From an uncultured Lysobacter sp. (GTDB lineage: Bacteria > Pseudomonadota > Gammaproteobacteria > Xanthomonadales > Xanthomonadaceae): a stretch of DNA of 5,157 nt. A program made the position numbers and the translations under genes. The notes beneath the pieces were generated by a model. It was not told the origin of the DNA, made no database searches, and saw only the letters and a program-made list of their open reading frames with translations. Below are positions 1 through 5,157 of this stretch, one piece after another (within the stretch, counting starts at the first letter, position 1; each line of letters opens with the position of its first letter). The stretch is taken from NCBI GenBank assembly GCA_902805755.1, contig CADCUA010000670.1, positions 1 through 5,157 of the forward strand, written 5' to 3'.

Positions 1-167
1 TGGCCGATGTTTTCAATGCACTGAACGCGGGGTGGCAGCGAGTCGCGTCACGACCACGGCTCGAGCACCGCGCGTCGCTTGCGCCGTGCGGCTGCAGCGA
101 CGTTCCAGCCGCGTCCCCCGGTGCGTAGCCGCGTCGCAATACACAGGGTTTCGCCTCGCGCCAGCGC

Positions 168-1220
168 CTACGCGAATGCCGCGCGCATCGCCGCTTCGTC
201 CGGGTGTTCGATCACGCCCCGCTCCGTCACGATCGCATCGATCAGCTGGTGCGGCGTGACGTCGAACACCGGATTCCACGCGCCGATTTCCTCTGCCGCC
301 GTGCGCACTCCACCGATCGCGAACAGCTCACCCGGATCGCGCTCCTCGATGTGGATCCATTCGCCGGATGCGGTCTCCATGTCCACCGTGGACGACGGCG
401 CCGCGACCATAAACTTCACGCCATGGTGGCGGGCGGCGATCGCGAGCTGGTATGTCCCGATCTTGTTCGCCGTGTCGCCGTTCGCGCAGATTCGGTCAGC
501 GCCCACGACGACCCACTGCACCTTGCCCGACTTCATCAGGTGGGCGGCGGCGGAGTCGGCGATGAGCGTCGGCGAGATGCCATCCTGCTGCAGCTCCCAT
601 ACCGTCAATCGCGAGCCCTGCAACCAGGGTCGTGTTTCGCCAGCGAATACCGCGTCGATGCGTCCCTGCGCTACGCCCGCGCGGATCACGCCCAGCGCCG
701 TGCCGAAGCCGGCAGTCGCCAGCGAGCCGGTATTGCAGTGGGTCAGCACGCCACTGCCGGGCTCGATCATCGCAGCGCCAAGCGCGCCCATGCGGCGATT
801 CGCAGCCAGGTCTTCCGTCGCGATCGCAGTCGCCTCGCTCTCGATCACTTCGCGCCAATCCGGACCGGCAGCACCCAAGGCGCGATTCATGCGCACCAGC
901 GCCCAGGCCAGGTTCACTGCCGTGGGCCGCGCGGCGTGCAGGCGCTGCATCGCAGGCTCGAGTTTGCGAGCGGCTTCGGCCCCGTCCACGGCCTCGATGC
1001 TGCGCGCGGCGAGCACCACACCCCAGGCCGCGGCGATTCCAATCGCAGGCGCGCCACGTACGGTCAGCGCATGGATCGCTTCGCCCACCGCGTCGCTGCT
1101 TTCGCATCTGACGTACTCAGTGGCGAACGGCAGCTTGCGCTGGTCCAGCAGCTCCAGTGCGTCGCCGGTCCAGCGGATCGGGCGGATGCGGTCGTAGCGG
1201 TCGAAGTCTAATTCGGTCAT
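168..1220 (-). CDS. mtnA: S-methyl-5-thioribose-1-phosphate isomerase (MtnA), complete
   Basis: The product is a 350-residue cytosolic enzyme. In the methionine salvage pathway it converts 5-methylthioribose-1-phosphate (aldose) to 5-methylthioribulose-1-phosphate (ketose). Seen in the sequence: the N-terminal RPIRW segment (residues 13-17), [13 protein letters not shown] (55-67), HCNTGSLAT (161-169) with the expected catalytic cysteine at 162, [18 protein letters not shown] (240-257) with the expected catalytic aspartate at 242, and a C-terminal [11 protein letters not shown] block (313-323). These are hallmarks of the MtnA / eIF2B-alpha-like family, and the length is normal for bacterial MtnA. 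The assignment to MtnA over ribose-1,5-bisphosphate isomerase or eIF2B subunits rests on the HCNTG and GADRI blocks together. The start is ATG at 1220 and the stop is TAG at 168. No other methionine-salvage gene is in the window. A TAGAAT hexamer lies so close upstream that the message may be leaderless. Nothing is broken or missing. Confidence 0.96.
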   Translation of the reverse strand: MTELDFDRYDRIRPIRWTGDALELLDQRKLPFATEYVRCESSDAVGEAIHALTVRGAPAIGIAAAWGVVLAARSIEAVDGAEAARKLEPAMQRLHAARPTAVNLAWALVRMNRALGAAGPDWREVIESEATAIATEDLAANRRMGALGAAMIEPGSGVLTHCNTGSLATAGFGTALGVIRAGVAQGRIDAVFAGETRPWLQGSRLTVWELQQDGISPTLIADSAAAHLMKSGKVQWVVVGADRICANGDTANKIGTYQLAIAARHHGVKFMVAAPSSTVDMETASGEWIHIEERDPGELFAIGGVRTAAEEIGAWNPVFDVTPHQLIDAIVTERGVIEHPDEAAMRAAFA

Positions 1221-1226
1221 GGCCGG

Positions 1227-1232
1227 ATTCTA
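1227..1232 (-). promoter_or_regulatory. Candidate -10 element of mtnA
   Basis: On the minus strand TAGAAT (one mismatch to TATAAT) ends 6 bases before the mtnA ATG. Normal -10 to start-site spacing would put transcription initiation at or within a base or two of the A of the ATG, giving a leaderless mRNA. No purine-rich ribosome-binding site is seen between the hexamer and the ATG, which fits. No good -35 box is visible at 16-18 bases upstream, which weakens the call. Confidence 0.35.
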
Positions 1233-1360
1233 ACCGAGGGGCCGGCAGAAGCCGGACGAGGCGCGCGTGCCGGCGCCGCTTCAAGTTGCCTGCCTTTCGC
1301 GAGCCCGCGCACGCCGTCCTACGCGCTGTGCCGTGCTACCGCGCGTCGCCCGCCTACAGG

Positions 1361-1539
1361 GGTGGTCGGCGTACCGCACCTGATGCCTATGGACCGGCGC
1401 CGATGGACGACCCCGATGTATCGCGGTCTCTGCAACAGGCGCGAGACACGTGCTGGACGCGCGTGGATCCATGGCGGGCCCGCATCTGCGCCGGGAGTCG
1501 TGCCTTAGGCGGGGGCATCGCCCCCTCGCGCTGGCAACC
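1361..1539. repeat. Decayed relatives of the 44-bp repeat, mtnA side
   Basis: At 1361-1380 the sequence has GGTGG, then GCGTAC, then GCACC, and continues into TGATGCC. This is the same order of blocks as unit 1672 (GGTGCT, GTACGCG, AGCACCT, ATGCC). Weaker resemblance follows around 1416-1440 (GATGTATCGCGG) and 1456-1490 (ACGCGCG followed by GGATCCATGG). The exact 44-base register is lost here. These look like older copies or chance similarity in a compositionally similar stretch. An alignment is needed to tell. Confidence 0.35.
1511..1525. repeat. Perfect GC inverted repeat (6-bp arms, 3-base loop)
   Basis: GGGGGC, ATC, GCCCCC forms a perfect six-base-pair stem. It lies immediately before the clear array, within what would be the preceding 44-base unit (1496-1539). 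There is no T-run on either strand after it, so it is not a classical intrinsic terminator. Confidence 0.6.
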
Positions 1540-1671
1540 GCTGCCCTGCGCGACGAGCACCTCTTGCCAACACGTGGGCAGTCGGTGCTCCACGCGAAGG
1601 GTACGTACTGCCCGCGCGCTGGGCGCTGATGGTGTACGCGCGGAGCACCTGCGGCCTTCGCGCAAGCAACT

Positions 1672-1710
1672 GGTGCTGTACGCGATGAGCACCTATGCCC
1701 TGCGCGCAGG
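1672..1710. repeat. Double hairpin within array unit 1672
   Basis: GGTGCT (1672-1677) and AGCACC (1688-1693) are perfect inverted arms around a 10-base loop. They are followed by the perfect 12-base palindrome CCTGCGCGCAGG (1699-1710). Units 1628 and 1716 keep GGTGT/GCACC arms for the first hairpin, so this arrangement recurs in the array. Confidence 0.55.
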
Positions 1711-1784
1711 CAAGCAGCGGTGTATACGCAGAGCACCTCTGGTCGGCGCGCAGGCAGCCAGGGGTGTACGCGCGGAGTATCTGC

Positions 1785-1800
1785 GGCCTGCACGCAGGCC
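1785..1800. repeat. Perfect inverted repeat within array unit 1760
   Basis: GGCCTGC and GCAGGCC are perfect arms separated by AC. As RNA this would be six base pairs with a CACG tetraloop. It occupies the same place in its unit as the CCTGCGCGCAGG palindrome of unit 1672 and is the longest stem in the array. Confidence 0.55.
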
Positions 1801-1803
1801 AGG

Positions 1804-1950
1804 CATGCCCCGCGCGTTGGGTCGGACTACCGCGTGCATACACATCGACCGACGAACTCGTGGGCCGCGAGTCGCCTTCGAGAGGGTGTCGTATGCACCC
1901 CGCATGGAGCGATACGCATATCGGGCCAGGCGGGCGCATATGGACCGGGT
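1804..1950. repeat. Decayed relatives of the 44-bp repeat, DUF3011 side
   Basis: The segment following the array keeps CGCG in register at 1813-1816 but otherwise loses the consensus. At 1884-1900 it has GGGTG, seven bases, then CACCC, similar to the GGTG...CACC arms within the array units. The 10-mer TATGGACCGG at 1939-1948 also occurs at 1388-1397 on the other side of the array. This suggests that both flanks derive from one older repetitive tract, but each single match is short. Confidence 0.3.
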
Positions 1951-2227
1951 CCAGCCGCCCCGGCGCCACGGGCGTGTCTCCGCCTTCCCGCCATCGACCT
2001 TGGACTAAGGCGCAAGCGACCAGCGCAGGCACGCATGCTCGCGGAACCCGGGTGGGTGTGCGTGGAAGACGAGGCGGACGGAGTGATGCGCGGGCGACGG
2101 GCGTCACGAATCGCCGCAGCGCCCCGGAGCCCCTGCGACGGCCCGTGGATCGCTATGCCGGCGGCTACCGACCAGCGCCAGGCGGCATCAAGACGTCTGA
2201 ACGGCGGCGACCGCCTTGGGTCGACGG

Positions 2228-2782
2228 CTAGTCGTGGGCGGACCCCACCCGGGTGACGTCGCCATCACCCGAGGACAGGGCGAATCGTTCCGTGCGGAAT
2301 TCAGCCCGGCAGCCGCCGCTGACCCAGATGCCCCGTTCGTCCCAGCCCCAGTTGCGGCCGCGGATGCACTCGCTTCGTGATAGCTGGCGCACCAGCTCGA
2401 CGCCACCGCCCGTTCGCGCGGGGCAGTGCTGCGAGCGGCCGTCGCGTGATTCGCAACGTACGAACGCGACGTCATCAGCTTGCCGATCACGCTTTCGACT
2501 GCGGCCGACAAGAAACTCCGCCCGGCAGCCTTCGCTGACCCAGATGCCATCACGACGCGCGCCCCAGGTGCGGCCTTCGATGCAGGGGCTGCGCGAGAGC
2601 TGTTTCACCAGGCGCACGCGGCCGCGGGTATCCGCGGCGCACTCGCGCAGGCGCCCCTCGTTCGATTCGCAGGTCATGACCTGGTCGCGGGCGTCCCAGT
2701 CGGGACGGACCGCATTCGATGGCATCGCGGTGCCGCCGACGATCGACCCACACACCAGTGCAGCAAACGCGGAGTTCCGCAT
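2228..2782 (-). CDS. Secreted protein with two DUF3011 repeats, function unknown
   Basis: Taken from the ATG at 2782, the product is 184 residues. An in-frame TTG at 2812 would add ten residues (MQRYRHGIAI). I prefer the ATG because it leaves a normal short signal peptide: MRNS, a hydrophobic stretch (FAALVCGSIVGGTAM), and a plausible signal peptidase I site after SNA (residue 24). A GGGA about 8 bases upstream could be a weak ribosome-binding site. The mature part is an internal duplication, residues about 35-90 and 107-162. Each copy contains a CES tripeptide, a V-x-LV-(K/R)-QLSRS block, a WG pair, IWVS-x-GCRAEF, and four cysteines (38, 48, 67, 86 and 110, 120, 139, 158). This matches the DUF3011 pattern, which I know from exported proteins of Xanthomonadaceae. 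The eight paired cysteines suggest disulfides in the periplasm or outside. Cys11 lies in the signal peptide and does not make a good lipobox. A 104-bp spacer separates it from epmA, so it may be transcribed separately. A TTGACC/TACATT pair at 2842-2811 has poor 20-base spacing. No function is assigned. Confidence 0.85.
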   Translation of the reverse strand: MRNSAFAALVCGSIVGGTAMPSNAVRPDWDARDQVMTCESNEGRLRECAADTRGRVRLVKQLSRSPCIEGRTWGARRDGIWVSEGCRAEFLVGRSRKRDRQADDVAFVRCESRDGRSQHCPARTGGGVELVRQLSRSECIRGRNWGWDERGIWVSGGCRAEFRTERFALSSGDGDVTRVGSAHD

Positions 2783-2886
2783 GATGGCGATCCCGTGACG
2801 GTACCGCTGCAATGTACCGCGACCATCTGAACGTCAGGTCAAAACGGACGCGCCGCGAATACGCAACCCTGACTCGTTCAAATCGG

Positions 2887-5157
<2,271 letters not shown>

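Larger units (their letters stand above)
1540..1803. repeat. Degenerate tandem array, 44-bp period, six units
   Basis: Units start at 1540, 1584, 1628, 1672, 1716 and 1760 and are in exact 44-base register with no indels. The octamer GAGCACCT occurs exactly at 1555, 1643, 1687 and 1731, all separated by multiples of 44. At 1775 it is GAGTATCT, and at 1599 it is degenerate. A GTGTACGCG-like block precedes it and a CCTGCGCGCAGG-like block follows it in most units. By hand comparison units 1628 and 1760 match at 33 of 44 positions, and 1672 and 1716 at 31 of 44. Copies are therefore diverged and not freshly duplicated. The period is not a multiple of three, so a repeated protein is unlikely. I do not recognise the repeat as a named family. 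Confidence 0.85.
1221..2227. other. 1-kb intergenic region without a supportable protein gene
   Basis: This stretch separates the DUF3011 stop from the mtnA start. Several frames on both strands stay open for long distances, but their translations are arginine/alanine-rich, show no recognisable domain, and overlap one another as expected of stop-poor GC-rich DNA. The repeat period in the centre is 44 bp, which shifts the reading frame in every unit and argues against coding. From the mtnA side the region holds a candidate mtnA promoter, weakly repetitive sequence from about 1361, a GC hairpin at 1511-1525, the clear 44-bp array at 1540-1803, weaker repeat-like sequence to about 1950, and then about 275 bases (1951-2227) where I see only a small GGCGG/CCGCC hairpin next to the DUF3011 stop. 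Confidence 0.7.

Noticed and set aside
1..128. Possible 3' end of a plus-strand gene (frame starting at base 3, first residues ADVFNALNAGWQR, stop at 126-128)
   Set aside because: The first dozen residues look protein-like, but the rest does not and only about 41 codons are visible. There is no family match I can name, so it cannot be told from chance.
204..1211. Long plus-strand open frames opposite mtnA
   Set aside because: They are antisense shadows of mtnA, whose catalytic motifs are intact in the minus frame. Their translations show no recognisable domains.
1540..1803. CRISPR array
   Set aside because: Units are contiguous and diverge along their whole length. There are no identical repeats alternating with unique spacers, and no cas genes are seen.
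2203..2215. Intrinsic terminator after the DUF3011 gene (GGCGG-CGA-CCGCC hairpin)
   Set aside because: The stem is only five base pairs and on the minus strand no T-run follows. Such stems are common by chance at this GC content.
1157..2231. Several long open frames on both strands across the mtnA-DUF3011 gap
   Set aside because: They overlap one another in different frames and encode arginine/alanine-rich sequence without domains. The 44-bp repeat changes frame in each unit. Long open frames are expected by chance in such GC-rich DNA.
2811..2842. Promoter of the DUF3011 gene (TTGACC and TACATT on the minus strand)
   Set aside because: The spacing is 20 bases, outside the usual range, and the -10 matches only four of six positions. 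It is too weak to list.
2843..2886. Terminator after epmA
   Set aside because: The spacer contains a short TTTT on the minus strand (GTCCGTTTTGAC), but I could not draw a convincing stem before it.

Overview
This is a GC-rich bacterial chromosomal window. All four recognisable genes are on the minus strand. In transcription order, from right to left, they are: the 3' part of ligA (NAD+-dependent DNA ligase), epmA (EF-P beta-lysylation ligase), a small secreted protein with two DUF3011 repeats, and mtnA (methylthioribose-1-phosphate isomerase). The best guess for the host is a gammaproteobacterium of the Xanthomonadaceae/Lysobacteraceae (Lysobacter-like). This rests on the GC content, on DUF3011, and on an extra segment between the helix-hairpin-helix and BRCT domains of LigA that I recall from Xanthomonas LigA. 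It is inference from memory, not a database match.

Layout. Positions 1-167 lie beyond the mtnA stop and hold no gene I can support. mtnA is complete at 168-1220. The gap at 1221-2227 has no convincing protein gene. Its centre (1540-1803) is a degenerate tandem array with an exact 44-bp period, six units in register, and weaker related copies on both sides. The DUF3011 gene is at 2228-2782. A 104-bp spacer separates it from epmA (2887-3861). epmA overlaps the end of ligA (3858 to beyond the window edge) by a GTGA stop/start junction, so these two are almost certainly co-transcribed and translationally coupled.

How the genes relate. The ligA-epmA pair joins DNA replication/repair with post-translational modification of a translation factor, so the link looks like operon organisation and not a shared pathway. 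mtnA belongs to methionine salvage and probably has its own promoter just upstream of its ATG. The DUF3011 protein is predicted to be exported and its function is unknown. No defence system, mobile element, CRISPR, tRNA or rRNA is visible. The least explained part is the 44-bp array. Most of its units can be drawn with short hairpins, and since 44 is not a multiple of three it is unlikely to encode a protein.
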